Assembly: GCA_018261905.1 (NCBI GenBank)
Contig: JAGTRU010000016.1
Coordinates: 1-64,000, forward strand
Direction of reading: 5' to 3'
Source: Pseudomonadota bacterium
Lineage (GTDB): Bacteria; Pseudomonadota; Gammaproteobacteria; Burkholderiales; Rhodocyclaceae
Length of the DNA stretch: 64,000 nt
The notes beneath the pieces were generated by a model that was given only the letters and a program-made list of their open reading frames with translations, was not told the origin of the DNA and searched no databases. The position numbers and the translations under genes were made by a program. Position 1 is the first letter of the stretch. Each line of letters starts with the position of its first letter. Below, in pieces: positions 34,440 through 43,619 of this stretch.

Positions 34440-35218
34440 GTGCAGGCCAGGACGCCAATCCACTCCCCGTTTTTGAAATCGACCGGGCCGAGGATTTCGC
34501 TCAATTTCTCGTCAGCGAAAATACCGAAATCATCTCTTACCTGCGCGCCCTGCAAGCGCGGCGAGCCGGCGTGACGATACACATTGACGATGGCCGGCTA
34601 TTTTTCCCGAGCTTGATTTGCGCGCTTGACACAGAAAAGCGGCGCATCGTTCTGGATACCACGAAAACTCGCGGAATCGGTCAGCAAGTCGATGCGGCCG
34701 AGCACATCACCCTGACGGCCAATCTCGACAAAGTAAAAATTCAGGCCCGCTTTCCGGCCCGGGAACTCGTCAAAGCAGCGGACGGGAGCACGCTGAGCGC
34801 TCCGCTGCCGCGCCAAATTCTCCGTTTACAAAGGCGCGAATATTTCCGTCTGACAACACCACAGGTCAATGCGCTGAGTTGCCAACTGGTGGTCAGCCAG
34901 CGCGGCGGCACAGCCAGGGTACTCAACCTGCCGCTGCTCGACATGAGTGGCAACGGCGTCAGCCTATCGGCCCCGCCGGCCCACATTGACAGCTTTTCGC
35001 CCGGCAGCATTTTTAAGGATTGCCGGCTCGCCATCCCCGGCGAAGGTATCCTTCTGCTCAACCTTTGCATCAGGGAGGTACTGGCCGGAGACGATCACCC
35101 CGGCCTGCGCCTTGGTTGCGAGTTCCACAATCTGACGCTGGCCCGCCAGTCACAAATCCAGCGTTATATCGCCCGCCAGGAACGCGAACAAAAAGCGCGG
35201 GGCAGCGGGCTGACTTAG
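34436..35218 (+). CDS. ycgR: YcgR-type flagellar brake protein (PilZ domain)
   Basis: A 260-residue protein with the two-domain YcgR layout. The N-terminal YcgR domain (about 10-115) includes VTIHIDDGRLFFPSLI. The C-terminal PilZ domain (about 120-235) has both c-di-GMP contacts: the arginine motif LQRREYFR and DMSGNGVSL (D/NxSxxG). When loaded with c-di-GMP such proteins bind the motor (MotA/FliG) and slow rotation. The GGDEF enzyme at 10473 could supply the signal. It ends 7 bp from the convergent fliE. Confidence 0.92.
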   Translation: MSAGQDANPLPVFEIDRAEDFAQFLVSENTEIISYLRALQARRAGVTIHIDDGRLFFPSLICALDTEKRRIVLDTTKTRGIGQQVDAAEHITLTANLDKVKIQARFPARELVKAADGSTLSAPLPRQILRLQRREYFRLTTPQVNALSCQLVVSQRGGTARVLNLPLLDMSGNGVSLSAPPAHIDSFSPGSIFKDCRLAIPGEGILLLNLCIREVLAGDDHPGLRLGCEFHNLTLARQSQIQRYIARQEREQKARGSGLT

Positions 35219-35225
35219 CCCCCCA

Positions 35226-35546
35226 TCAGACCTGCATATTCATCACATCTTGATACGCCGACACCAGTTTATTGCGCACCTGGACCATTTCCTGGAATGA
35301 AACGCTGGCCGTCTGCAAGGCAATCATGACCTCATGCAGATTCTGGTTGGTATCTCCAGCGGCAAGTTTTTCCGCCATCTGATCGGACTGCTGCTGCGTC
35401 TGATTGACCTTTTCGATGGAATTCTGGAGAACCTGAGCAAAATCGGTCGTGCCCGCTCCGGCCACGCTTTCGGCTGGCTTGCCGGATGCTTGTTCGGCGG
35501 TCGTCCGCAGCACGCTCAGCATTTGCTCTATACCCTTGGTATCCAT
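35226..35546 (-). CDS. fliE: MS ring-rod junction protein FliE
   Basis: A 106-residue FliE with the conserved C-terminal half [31 protein letters not shown], quoted here in part ([17 protein letters not shown]). Ribosome site AAGGAG before ATG 35546. It is the first rod component exported and joins FliF to the rod. It is transcribed after flrC on the minus strand and away from fliF, with its own sigma54 promoter. Confidence 0.95.
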   Translation of the reverse strand: MDTKGIEQMLSVLRTTAEQASGKPAESVAGAGTTDFAQVLQNSIEKVNQTQQQSDQMAEKLAAGDTNQNLHEVMIALQTASVSFQEMVQVRNKLVSAYQDVMNMQV

Positions 35547-35576
35547 AATAAACTCCTTTAACCTGGGACAATACTA

Positions 35577-35590
35577 GCAATTCCCGGGCC
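35577..35590 (-). promoter_or_regulatory. Sigma54 promoter of fliE
   Basis: On the minus strand CTGGCCCGGGAATTGCT: GG (35590-35589), 10 nt, GC (35578-35577), matching the sigma54 rule GG-N10-GC and the wider TGGC...TTGCT pattern. The predicted start is about 19 nt before the fliE ATG. It sits just beyond the flrC stop codon. Confidence 0.83.
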
Positions 35591-35595
35591 AGAAA

Positions 35596-36963
35596 TCAGT
35601 CCTTGTAGAACCCTTCTTCCCGATACTGCTGCAGCTTGTAGCGCAAAGTACGCTCCGAAATTCCCAAGCGCTCGATTGCCTGTTTGCGCGAGCCGCCAAC
35701 CTCCGCCAGAGTGTGCAGGATATGATCGCGTTCCACGTCCTTCATATTATCGGCTCTTTTTTCCGGTTCCGACAGGACTTGTACAACGGGGGGCGAAAAA
35801 GGCGCAGGCGCCATCCCGACCTCAAGCCCCGGCTTGGGAAGCAAGCGCAAATGCGCCGGATCGATGATCCCGGCCGGCGCCAGTATCAGCGCCCGCTGGA
35901 TGGCGTTTTCCAGTTCGCGCACATTCCCTGGCCAGGAATGCGCCATCAATGCCTGCTCGGCCTCGGCAGATAGCGAAACCCCGGTTCGTCCCAGGCGCCC
36001 GCCATGTTCGACGATAAAATGCCGGGCGATCGGCACAATATCTTCCCGACGCTGCCGCAAGGCCGGAATCGCCACCGGAAAAACGCTCAGGCGGTAAAAC
36101 AAATCTTCGCGAAATGTCCCCTTGGCCACAGCTTCAGCCATATCGCGGTTGGAGGTGGCAATAATCCGGATATTCAGGGCGACCGGTTTTTTCCCCCCAA
36201 CCCGTTCCACCTCGCGCTCCTGCAGCACCCGTAACAGCTTCGCCTGCAACCCCAGGGGCATTTCCGTCACCTCATCGAGCAGCAGGGTGCCCTCCTGCGC
36301 CTGCTCGAATTTCCCGGCCTGCGCTTGCTGCGCCCCGGTAAAGGCCCCTTTTTCGTAACCGAACAAGGTTGCCTCCAGCAAGGTATCGGGAATCGCCGCA
36401 CAATTGATCGCCACAAACGGACCATCCTTGCGGCCGGAATGGCGATGGATAAAGCGCGCCACGACCTCCTTGCCAACCCCGGATTCGCCGGTCAGCAGTA
36501 CCGTGGCATCGGTCTGGGCAACCCGCTGGGCAATGGTAAACAGTTCGCGACTGGCGGGGTCAATGGCCACCACACCGGCCGACTCACCGGTATCCGGCAA
36601 CTCATACTTATTGATATGCGCCAGCAGGGCCTTGGGTTCGAACGGTTTGAGCAGGAAGTCACAAGCGCCGGAACGCATCGCATCGACCGCCTTATCGACC
36701 TCCGCATAGGCGGTCATCAAGACCACCGGCAGGTGGGGCAGACGTACGCGAATGGCCTTGAGTAACTCGATGCCGTCCATCGGCATCATCCGCACATCGC
36801 TCAAGACAATGGAAAATGCCTGACTGGCGAGCACTTTCAAGGCCTGCTCGCCACCATCGACGGCGACATAGGGCCGGCCGGCCAATTCGAGCGTATCGCC
36901 AATCGCCTCGCGCAGACTGGGGTCGTCCTCGACAACCAGAATCGGCAACAGGTGTTGTGTCAT
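35596..36963 (-). CDS. flrC: Sigma54-dependent flagellar response regulator FlrC/FleR
   Basis: A 455-residue NtrC-type regulator. The receiver domain (1-120) has acidic pair D13/D14, phospho-acceptor D56 and K106. The AAA+ domain (about 130-370) has Walker A GESGVGKE (158-165) and the sigma54-contact loop GAFTGA (205-210). A C-terminal Fis-type HTH (RKQAIERLGISERTLRYKL) follows. Paired with FlrB by an ATGA overlap. Expected to activate the sigma54 promoters seen upstream of fliE and flgB. Cognate name by synteny with Vibrio flrBC and Pseudomonas fleSR. Confidence 0.93.
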   Translation of the reverse strand: MTQHLLPILVVEDDPSLREAIGDTLELAGRPYVAVDGGEQALKVLASQAFSIVLSDVRMMPMDGIELLKAIRVRLPHLPVVLMTAYAEVDKAVDAMRSGACDFLLKPFEPKALLAHINKYELPDTGESAGVVAIDPASRELFTIAQRVAQTDATVLLTGESGVGKEVVARFIHRHSGRKDGPFVAINCAAIPDTLLEATLFGYEKGAFTGAQQAQAGKFEQAQEGTLLLDEVTEMPLGLQAKLLRVLQEREVERVGGKKPVALNIRIIATSNRDMAEAVAKGTFREDLFYRLSVFPVAIPALRQRREDIVPIARHFIVEHGGRLGRTGVSLSAEAEQALMAHSWPGNVRELENAIQRALILAPAGIIDPAHLRLLPKPGLEVGMAPAPFSPPVVQVLSEPEKRADNMKDVERDHILHTLAEVGGSRKQAIERLGISERTLRYKLQQYREEGFYKD

Positions 36964-38153
36964 ATTGAATCGCTTTCATTATCCGTCGTACTTAGCGGCA
37001 GGGTCATCACAAACTCGGCCCCATTCCCCGGTTCGGAATAAAGCTCGATCGCTCCACCATGCGCCCGGGCCACCCCCAGGGCAATCGCCAGCCCCAGACC
37101 AGTGCCCTGCCCCTTGGTAGTAAAGAAGGGCTCAAATATCCGCGTCTGGACAGCGCCGGGAATACCCGGCCCGCTATCGCGGACGGCAATGGCCAACAAA
37201 TCCCCCTGGCGCTTGCCGGCCAGGCAGATTTTGCCGCCCGCCGGAGTCGCCTGCATGGCGTTTTCGACCAGATTGACCAAAGCCCCGAACAGGGCCTTGC
37301 GGCCGCCGACAATGATTGCCCCAGCCGCCTCATCAACCACCGAGAAATGCAGATCGTGCTGGCGCATTAGCGGCTCTACGGTTTGCGCCACTTCCAGCAG
37401 GAGATCGCCCGCCGGGATCACATCGCGCCCAATGCTTTCCCCCCGGGCGAAGAGCAAGACATCCTGAATAAGCCGTTCGAGCCGCCGGAGCTGCCCGGTC
37501 GCCTTTTCCGAAAAGCGGGCGCGGGCCTCTTCCGGCACCCCCGGCTGGCCAAGATTCGCGGTGTACAACAAGGCTGCGGCAAGCGGCGTCCGCAACTGGT
37601 GCGCCAAGGAGGCGGCCATTTCGCCCATCGCCGCCAGACGCTGATTGCGCTCCAATTCGGCTTTCATGCGATGCGCCGTAGTCACATCGTGAATTAGCAA
37701 AATTTTGCCGCTGGCCGAGGCCAGAATGCTTTCGGCGATCGACACCCGCCCCTCGCCCAACAGCCACTCGCCGACCGTCATCGTCGGCTCGAGATACTGA
37801 CGGACCACATCGCCCCAGTGCTGCCCGATGACGGCCGCGCCGAACATGGCTACCGCAGCCGGATTGATGGCCGTGACGGTCGCCGCCTGATCGAGCAAGA
37901 CGACGCCGGCCGGCAAAGCATCGAGCAAGGAAGACAGGCGCTCCGAGAGGGCCTCTTTCTCTTCGTACTGTCGGCGCAGCTCACCATTGGCCACCGCCAG
38001 TTCCTCGGTCAAGGAGGCGACCCGCGTCTGCAGGGCCTCATAGGCCTGGGTCAGTTCGGCGGAAACCTGGTTGAACATCACAAACGCCCGCTGCAACTCG
38101 GCCGCTTTGGCGTCCTGATCTAGGCTGGTTGTAAGGGGCTGGGGAGTCGACAT
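36960..38153 (-). CDS. flrB: Flagellar sensor histidine kinase FlrB/FleS
   Basis: A 397-residue soluble kinase with no membrane helix. It has an N-terminal coiled coil (about 30-80), a PAS-like domain (about 80-160), a HisKA domain with H185 in SLAHQLRTP, and an HATPase domain (N box LVNLVENAMQA, G1 RDSGPGIPG, G2 GQGTGLGLAI). It phosphorylates FlrC to start the sigma54 tier. ATG 38153 is chosen over the preceding TTG; no strong ribosome site is seen. The stop overlaps the flrC start (ATGA). Confidence 0.92.
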   Translation of the reverse strand: MSTPQPLTTSLDQDAKAAELQRAFVMFNQVSAELTQAYEALQTRVASLTEELAVANGELRRQYEEKEALSERLSSLLDALPAGVVLLDQAATVTAINPAAVAMFGAAVIGQHWGDVVRQYLEPTMTVGEWLLGEGRVSIAESILASASGKILLIHDVTTAHRMKAELERNQRLAAMGEMAASLAHQLRTPLAAALLYTANLGQPGVPEEARARFSEKATGQLRRLERLIQDVLLFARGESIGRDVIPAGDLLLEVAQTVEPLMRQHDLHFSVVDEAAGAIIVGGRKALFGALVNLVENAMQATPAGGKICLAGKRQGDLLAIAVRDSGPGIPGAVQTRIFEPFFTTKGQGTGLGLAIALGVARAHGGAIELYSEPGNGAEFVMTLPLSTTDNESDSI

Positions 38154-38208
38154 CAAAAACTTAGATTGGATTGGGGCCCGATAATAGTAGAATATTTCTA
38201 GGAGAATT

Positions 38209-38223
38209 TGGCTTCTCTATTGA
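38209..38223 (+). promoter_or_regulatory. Possible degenerate sigma54 promoter before fliF
   Basis: TGGC at 38209-38212 gives GG (38210-38211), then 10 nt, then GA (38222-38223) where GC is expected, followed by T. Spacing is right and the predicted start lies about 26 nt before the fliF ATG, but the essential -12 C is replaced by A, so it is only a candidate. Confidence 0.35.
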
Positions 38224-38260
38224 TTCTTCTTCTGTTTCACCTCAATTAACCCGAGCATTG

Positions 38261-40000
38261 ATGGCAGCAACTACTGAAACGACGGCAGGATCAATACCTC
38301 CGGGGAACCCCCTGGAGCGCCTGCGCGACGCGTTTAATCAGCTCGGCAACCAGCAGAAAATGCTGTTCATGGTTGCCATCGCGGCGATCATCGCGGTTAT
38401 CGTCGGCAGCACGCTGTGGGGCATGCAGCCGGATTGGAAGGTACTGTTCTCCAACCTGTCCGAAAAAGACGGGGGCGCCATCGTCACTCTGCTTGAGCAA
38501 CAGAATATACCGCACCGGATGTCTGACAACGGCTCCATCATGGTCGCCGCCGACCGCGTGCACGAAGTCCGCTTGAAACTGGCGTCCCAGGGCTTGCCGC
38601 GCGGCGGCATGGTGGGCTTCGAGTTGATGGAAAATCAAAAATTCGGCATCAGCCAGTTTGCCGAGCAGGTCAATTACCAACGCGGCCTTGAGGGCGAGCT
38701 GGCCCGCACCATCATGTCGATCGGCGCGGTGCAATCGGCCAGGGTGCATCTGGCGATTCCCAAGCCATCCGTCTTCGTCCGCGAGGAACAAAAACCAACC
38801 GCCTCGGTCCTGCTCAATCTTTACCCCGGACGGACGCTCGACGCCGGACAGATCGCCGGCATCACCTACCTGATTTCCTCCAGCGTGCCGCAGTTGCCGA
38901 CCGCCAATGTCACCGTGATCGACCAGGACGGCTCGCTGCTCTCGCAATTGAAAAGCAAGCTAACCGAAGCCGGGCTCGACCCCAGCCAGATCAAATACGT
39001 CCGCGAAATCGAAAACAGCATCATCAAGCGCATCGACGAAATTTTGAAACCGGTCCTCGGCCAGGAAAACTACAAGGTCCAGGTGGCGGCCGATGTCGAT
39101 TTTTCCCAGACCGAACAAACGGCCGAAAGCTATCGTCCGAACAACACGCCGGAAACCTCCAGCATCCGCAGCCAACAAAAGAACGAGACGGCCAGCGTCA
39201 ATCAGGCGGCCGGCGGGGTGCCCGGGGCACTAACCAATCAGCCGCCGGTACCGGCCACGGCGCCGCTGACGCAGCCCGCTACCGGCCCAACCCCCGGTTC
39301 GGCGGCAAAACCCGGCGACCTTTCCGGGCGCCTCGACTCGGCCGGGGTGACCGCCCCCCTCAACGCGGTCGGGCAACCGATCAGCACCGGCAAGAACTCG
39401 ACCATCAATTACGAAGTCGACAAGACGGTTCGCTACACCAAGCAGGCGATGGGCAGCATTCGCCGCCTGTCGGCCGCCGTCGTCGTCAATCACCGCAAAG
39501 ATGTCGGGAAAGACGGAAAACCGACCGCCAAGGCACTGCCCGACGCCGAGATGAAGCAGATCAACGAATTGGTCCGCGAAGCCATGGGCTTCACCAAGGA
39601 ACGGGGCGACACCCTGTCGATCGCCAACTCGCCATTTACCGTGGCGGAGAAAAGTGACAGCGCACTGCCCCTCTGGAAAGACCCGGAAAACATTTCCTAC
39701 GCCAAGGAAATTTTCAAATACCTGATGATTCTCGGCATTATTGCCTTCCTCTACCTCAAGGTCATCCAGCCCTCGCTGCGCACGATGTTCCCACCACACC
39801 GCGAGCGCGACGAGCCGAACACGGTCGAAGGGGTGGCCGGCGCCCTCGGCCATATCTCGATCGCCGGCGAAGAAGGCGAGGATCAGGTCCGCATCAACCA
39901 CTACGCCATCAAGGTGCAAAAGGCTCGGGACATCGCCCAGGCCGATTCGAAGGCCGTAGCCAACATCATCAAGGACTGGATAGGCGCCAATGCCAGCTAA
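38261..40000 (+). CDS. fliF: Flagellar MS-ring protein FliF
   Basis: A 579-residue FliF with the N-terminal membrane helix at about 40-60 (MLFMVAIAAIIAVIVG), ring-building motifs (QPDWKVLFSNLSEKD, VNYQRGLEGELARTI, ARVHLAIPKPSVFV), a low-complexity Pro/Thr-rich linker (about 330-385) and the second membrane helix near 490 (IFKYLMILGIIAFLYL). The C-terminal tail that binds FliG follows. ATG 38261 is chosen because it directly precedes the family N-terminus; the frame is open to 38171. It overlaps fliG by 11 bp and heads the fliF-fliR run. Confidence 0.95.
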   Translation: MAATTETTAGSIPPGNPLERLRDAFNQLGNQQKMLFMVAIAAIIAVIVGSTLWGMQPDWKVLFSNLSEKDGGAIVTLLEQQNIPHRMSDNGSIMVAADRVHEVRLKLASQGLPRGGMVGFELMENQKFGISQFAEQVNYQRGLEGELARTIMSIGAVQSARVHLAIPKPSVFVREEQKPTASVLLNLYPGRTLDAGQIAGITYLISSSVPQLPTANVTVIDQDGSLLSQLKSKLTEAGLDPSQIKYVREIENSIIKRIDEILKPVLGQENYKVQVAADVDFSQTEQTAESYRPNNTPETSSIRSQQKNETASVNQAAGGVPGALTNQPPVPATAPLTQPATGPTPGSAAKPGDLSGRLDSAGVTAPLNAVGQPISTGKNSTINYEVDKTVRYTKQAMGSIRRLSAAVVVNHRKDVGKDGKPTAKALPDAEMKQINELVREAMGFTKERGDTLSIANSPFTVAEKSDSALPLWKDPENISYAKEIFKYLMILGIIAFLYLKVIQPSLRTMFPPHRERDEPNTVEGVAGALGHISIAGEEGEDQVRINHYAIKVQKARDIAQADSKAVANIIKDWIGANAS

Positions 40001-40994
40001 TCTGGAAGACGGACTGGAAAAGAGCGCGACGCTGCTTATCGCGCTGGGTGAAGATCACGCCGCCGAAGTTCTCAAACACCTCGGCCCGCGCGAGGTGCAA
40101 AAGCTCGGCCACGCCATGGCCGCCCTCAAATCGGTCCCCCGCACCACCGTCGAGGCCGTGCTCGACGAGTTCAACAAGCAAGCCGAAGAACACACGGCGG
40201 TACATGTCGACACCGACAATTACATCCGCTCGGTACTGACCAAGGCCCTTGGCGACGACAAGGCCTCCAACCTCATTTCCCGCATCCTCCAGGGCGGCGA
40301 AACCTCGGGCATCGAAGGCCTAAAATGGATGGATGCGCCCACCGTCGCCGACCTGATCAAGAACGAACATCCGCAAATCATCGCTACCATCCTGGTGCAC
40401 CTGGAGCATGACCACGCCAGTGAAATCCTGAATTACTTCACCGAACGCCTGCGTAACGACGTGGTCCTGCGCATCGCCACCCTCGAAGGCATCCAGCCCG
40501 CCGCCCTGCGCGAACTGAACGAAGCGATGATGCGCATCCTCTCCGGCTCGACCAGCCTGAAACACACGGCCATGGGGGGAATCCGGACGGTGGCGGAAAT
40601 TCTTAATTTCATCGGCACCGCCAACGAGACTTCCGTCGTCGATGCCATCCGCGAATACGACCCCGACCTGGCGCAGAAGATCCTCGACGAAATGTTCGTC
40701 TTCGAAAACCTGATGGATATCGACGATCGCTCGATCCAGCTAATTTTGCGCGAAATCCAGTCGGACTCGCTGGTGCTTGCCCTGAAGGGGGCCTCGCCGG
40801 ACCTGCGCGAAAAGATTTTCAAGAACATGTCGCAACGGGCCGCCGAAATGCTGCGCGAAGATTTGGAATCGAAGGGCCCGGTTCGCCTTTCCGAAGTCGA
40901 GGCGGAGCAAAAGGAAATCCTCAAGGTCGTGCGTCGCTTGGCCGACGAGGGCCAGATCGTCCTCGGCGGCGCCGGTGGCGAGCAGATGATCTAA
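39990..40994 (+). CDS. fliG: Flagellar motor switch protein FliG
   Basis: A 334-residue FliG of normal length. The FliF-binding N-terminal domain begins EKSATLLIALGEDHAAEVL; the middle domain has EHPQIIATILVHLEHDHASEIL with the EHPQ motif; the C-terminal torque domain includes FENLMDIDDRSIQLILREI with charged residues that face the stator (LREKIFKNMSQRAAEML). Overlaps fliF by 11 bp. Confidence 0.97.
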   Translation: MPANLEDGLEKSATLLIALGEDHAAEVLKHLGPREVQKLGHAMAALKSVPRTTVEAVLDEFNKQAEEHTAVHVDTDNYIRSVLTKALGDDKASNLISRILQGGETSGIEGLKWMDAPTVADLIKNEHPQIIATILVHLEHDHASEILNYFTERLRNDVVLRIATLEGIQPAALRELNEAMMRILSGSTSLKHTAMGGIRTVAEILNFIGTANETSVVDAIREYDPDLAQKILDEMFVFENLMDIDDRSIQLILREIQSDSLVLALKGASPDLREKIFKNMSQRAAEMLREDLESKGPVRLSEVEAEQKEILKVVRRLADEGQIVLGGAGGEQMI

Positions 40995-41006
40995 AGCCGA
41001 GCCACC

Positions 41007-41705
41007 ATGTCCGGCATCATCCCCAAAGACCAACTCGCCAATTGCCAACCCTGGCAGATTGGCTCCTTCGACCGCAAGCCCATGCCGCAAGGCGCACCGT
41101 CCTCGGCGCCAGCGCCGACGGTCCAGCCGCCGGCCGGCGAAGCGGTAGCACTGCCGGTCCTGCCGACCGCCGAAGAGATTGAAAAGATCTATGAAGAAGC
41201 GCGCGGCAGCGGCTACCAAGCCGGCTTCGACGAAGGCAGGGTAGCCGGCGAACAGGCCGGACGGGAAAGTGTGCAGTTGGAGGCGGAACGTATTAGCGCC
41301 CTGGTCAGCAACCTGCAGAAGGCACTCCGTGACGTGGACCAGACGGTCGCCGAACAACTGCTCGACCTGGCCCTGGAAGTTGCCGCACAACTCACGCGCG
41401 GCAGCATCAAGGCCGACAACGCAGCGCTCTTGCCGATTGTTCGCGAAGCCATCGCCGCCCTCTCCATTCACCACACCCACATCACTGTGCACTTGAACCC
41501 GACCGATGCCGCCCTGGTTCGTGCCCGGATTGGCGAACAACTGACCCAAAGCGGCAGCCAGATTATCGAAGATGCCGAGATCACGCGGGGCGGCTGCCTG
41601 GTCAAGGCCGGCGCCAGTGAAGTCGACGCCACCATCGAAACCCGCTGGAAACGCGTCCTCGAAGCGATCGGCGTTGAGCCGCAGAATTGGCTGGAGCCAG
41701 CATGA
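41007..41705 (+). CDS. fliH: Flagellar assembly protein FliH
   Basis: A 232-residue FliH. The N-terminal region is Pro/Ala-rich, followed by a GxxxG-type helix segment ([19 protein letters not shown]), as in other FliH proteins, and the C-terminal domain ([20 protein letters not shown] to [20 protein letters not shown]) that binds FliI. It holds the FliI ATPase near the export gate. The stop overlaps the fliI start (ATGA). Confidence 0.93.
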   Translation: MSGIIPKDQLANCQPWQIGSFDRKPMPQGAPSSAPAPTVQPPAGEAVALPVLPTAEEIEKIYEEARGSGYQAGFDEGRVAGEQAGRESVQLEAERISALVSNLQKALRDVDQTVAEQLLDLALEVAAQLTRGSIKADNAALLPIVREAIAALSIHHTHITVHLNPTDAALVRARIGEQLTQSGSQIIEDAEITRGGCLVKAGASEVDATIETRWKRVLEAIGVEPQNWLEPA

Positions 41706-43102
41706 ACGAGCTGCCCGACCACAGCGGGCGCTGGAACAATTTTCTCGACCACTGCAAAACTGCCGCCAGCAACGCGCAGCCCCTGTGGCCGATCGGACGC
41801 CTGACCCGGATCAACGGCCTGGTCATGGAAGCGGCCGGGCTGAAACTGCCGCTCGGCAGCTCCTGCCGCATCTATCCGTTGAGCGGCGCGCCGGTCGAAG
41901 CGGAAATCGTCGGCTTTGCCGGCGAAAAGCTCTATCTGATGCCATCCGACGATGTCTACGGACTAGCCCCGGGCTCCCGCGTCGTGGCCTTCGAGATGCC
42001 CGGCCCGCTACCGCAGATCGACGGCCAGGCCCCTTACCGGCGGCGCGCCATCGACCGCGTCAAACAAGCCCCGGTCGGCAACGAACTCCTCGGCCGCGTC
42101 CTCGACGGCGTCGGCCGGCCGCTCGACAACAAGGGCCCGCTGCAAGTCAGCCAGTCCCGCCCGCTGCAGAGCCGCCCGGTCAATCCGATGTCGCGAGCGG
42201 CCATTCATCAACCACTGGATGTCGGCATTCGGGCCATCAACGCCCTGCTGACCGTTGGTCGTGGCCAGCGCATGGGGCTGTTTGCCGGCTCCGGCGTCGG
42301 CAAGTCGGTGCTCCTCGGCATGATGGCCCGCTATACCGAGGCCGAGGTGATCGTCGTCGGCCTGATCGGCGAGCGCGGCCGGGAAGTCAAGGAATTCATC
42401 GAGCAGATCCTCGGCGAGGAAGGCATGCGGCGCGCCGTCGTCGTCGCCGCCCCGGCCGACACCGGTCCCTTGATGCGTCTGCAGGGCGCCGCCTATGCGA
42501 CGACCATCGCCGAATACTTCCGCGACCAGGGCAAGCATGTCCTGTTGATTATGGATTCACTGACCCGCTACGCCATGGCACAGCGGGAAATTGCGCTGGC
42601 CATCGGCGAACCGCCGGCCACCCGCGGCTACCCACCCTCGGTTTTCGCCCGCCTGCCGCAATTGGTCGAGCGCGCCGGCAATGGCCAGGAAGGCGGCGGC
42701 TCGATTACCGCCTTCTATACCGTGCTGGCCGAAGGCGACGACCAGCAGGACCCGATCGCCGACTCGGCCCGCGCCATTCTCGACGGCCATATCGTGCTTT
42801 CCCGGGCCTTGGCCGATGCCGGCCATTACCCGGCCATCGACATCGAACAATCGATCAGCCGGGCCATGGTCAACCTCATCGAGCCCTCGCATCTTGACCG
42901 GATTCGCCGCTTCAAAGTGCTGTTTGCCCGCTACCAGCGGTCGCGCGACCTGATCTCGGTAGGTGCCTACGCCCCCGGCTCGGATCCGGTCCTCGACCAG
43001 GCGATTTCACTGTATCCGCGGATGGAAGGCTTCCTGCAGCAGCAACTCACCGAGCGCGCCGATTTTGCCAGCAGCACCTTGGCCCTCAACAAACTTTTCT
43101 AA
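41702..43102 (+). CDS. fliI: Flagellum-specific ATP synthase FliI
   Basis: A 466-residue F1-beta-like ATPase. Walker A is FAGSGVGKS (194-202), followed by [15 protein letters not shown] and Walker [22 protein letters not shown] (quoted in part: [11 protein letters not shown]). It powers or assists substrate entry into the flagellar export gate. ATG 41702 overlaps the fliH stop and gives the family N-terminus. Confidence 0.97.
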   Translation: MNELPDHSGRWNNFLDHCKTAASNAQPLWPIGRLTRINGLVMEAAGLKLPLGSSCRIYPLSGAPVEAEIVGFAGEKLYLMPSDDVYGLAPGSRVVAFEMPGPLPQIDGQAPYRRRAIDRVKQAPVGNELLGRVLDGVGRPLDNKGPLQVSQSRPLQSRPVNPMSRAAIHQPLDVGIRAINALLTVGRGQRMGLFAGSGVGKSVLLGMMARYTEAEVIVVGLIGERGREVKEFIEQILGEEGMRRAVVVAAPADTGPLMRLQGAAYATTIAEYFRDQGKHVLLIMDSLTRYAMAQREIALAIGEPPATRGYPPSVFARLPQLVERAGNGQEGGGSITAFYTVLAEGDDQQDPIADSARAILDGHIVLSRALADAGHYPAIDIEQSISRAMVNLIEPSHLDRIRRFKVLFARYQRSRDLISVGAYAPGSDPVLDQAISLYPRMEGFLQQQLTERADFASSTLALNKLF

Positions 43103-43108
43103 TAACTC

Positions 43109-43564
43109 ATGGCCCAACCCTTCTCCCTGCAACCCCTGCTTGAACTGATGCAAAGCCGCACCGACGAAGCGACACGCCGACTCGGGCAACTCATCGCCGC
43201 CGAGCAGAGTGCGCAAAGCCGCCTGCAAATGCTCGAGGACTACCGCAATGACTACGCCCAGCGCCTGCGGGAAGCGACCGCGCAGGGCATCACCCAGCAG
43301 ACCCTGCGCAACTATCAGGACTTTCTCGCCCGCATCGACGAAGCCATCAATCAGCAGACGATTGCCGTGCGCAACTCGCAACAAAGCACGGCAGCCGGCC
43401 AGGAGCACTGGAAGGCCCAGAACAAGCGCCTGAAAGCCATTGACACCTTGTCGCAACGACACGATGTGCGCGAACGCTACCGGGAGGGCAAGCAGGAACA
43501 AAAACTGCAGGACGAATTTTCCACCCGCCGCTTCATCAGCCAAGACCCCACCAGCAAGGACTAA
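43109..43564 (+). CDS. fliJ: Flagellar export protein FliJ
   Basis: A 151-residue, almost wholly helical coiled-coil protein rich in Gln, Arg and Glu (LQPLLELMQSRTDEATRRLG, LQMLEDYRNDYAQRL), typical of FliJ, the stalk-like partner of the FliI hexamer. It lies 6 bp after fliI, the conserved order. Confidence 0.92.
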   Translation: MAQPFSLQPLLELMQSRTDEATRRLGQLIAAEQSAQSRLQMLEDYRNDYAQRLREATAQGITQQTLRNYQDFLARIDEAINQQTIAVRNSQQSTAAGQEHWKAQNKRLKAIDTLSQRHDVRERYREGKQEQKLQDEFSTRRFISQDPTSKD

Positions 43565-43619
43565 AGCCCGGCACGCCAATTGCTTCTTACCATGCAACAC
43601 CGGTTCACCAAGGAATCCA

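Noticed and set aside
35676..38123. Plus-strand frames opposite flrB and flrC
   Set aside because: They are shadows of clear kinase and NtrC-type regulator genes with all catalytic motifs on the minus strand.
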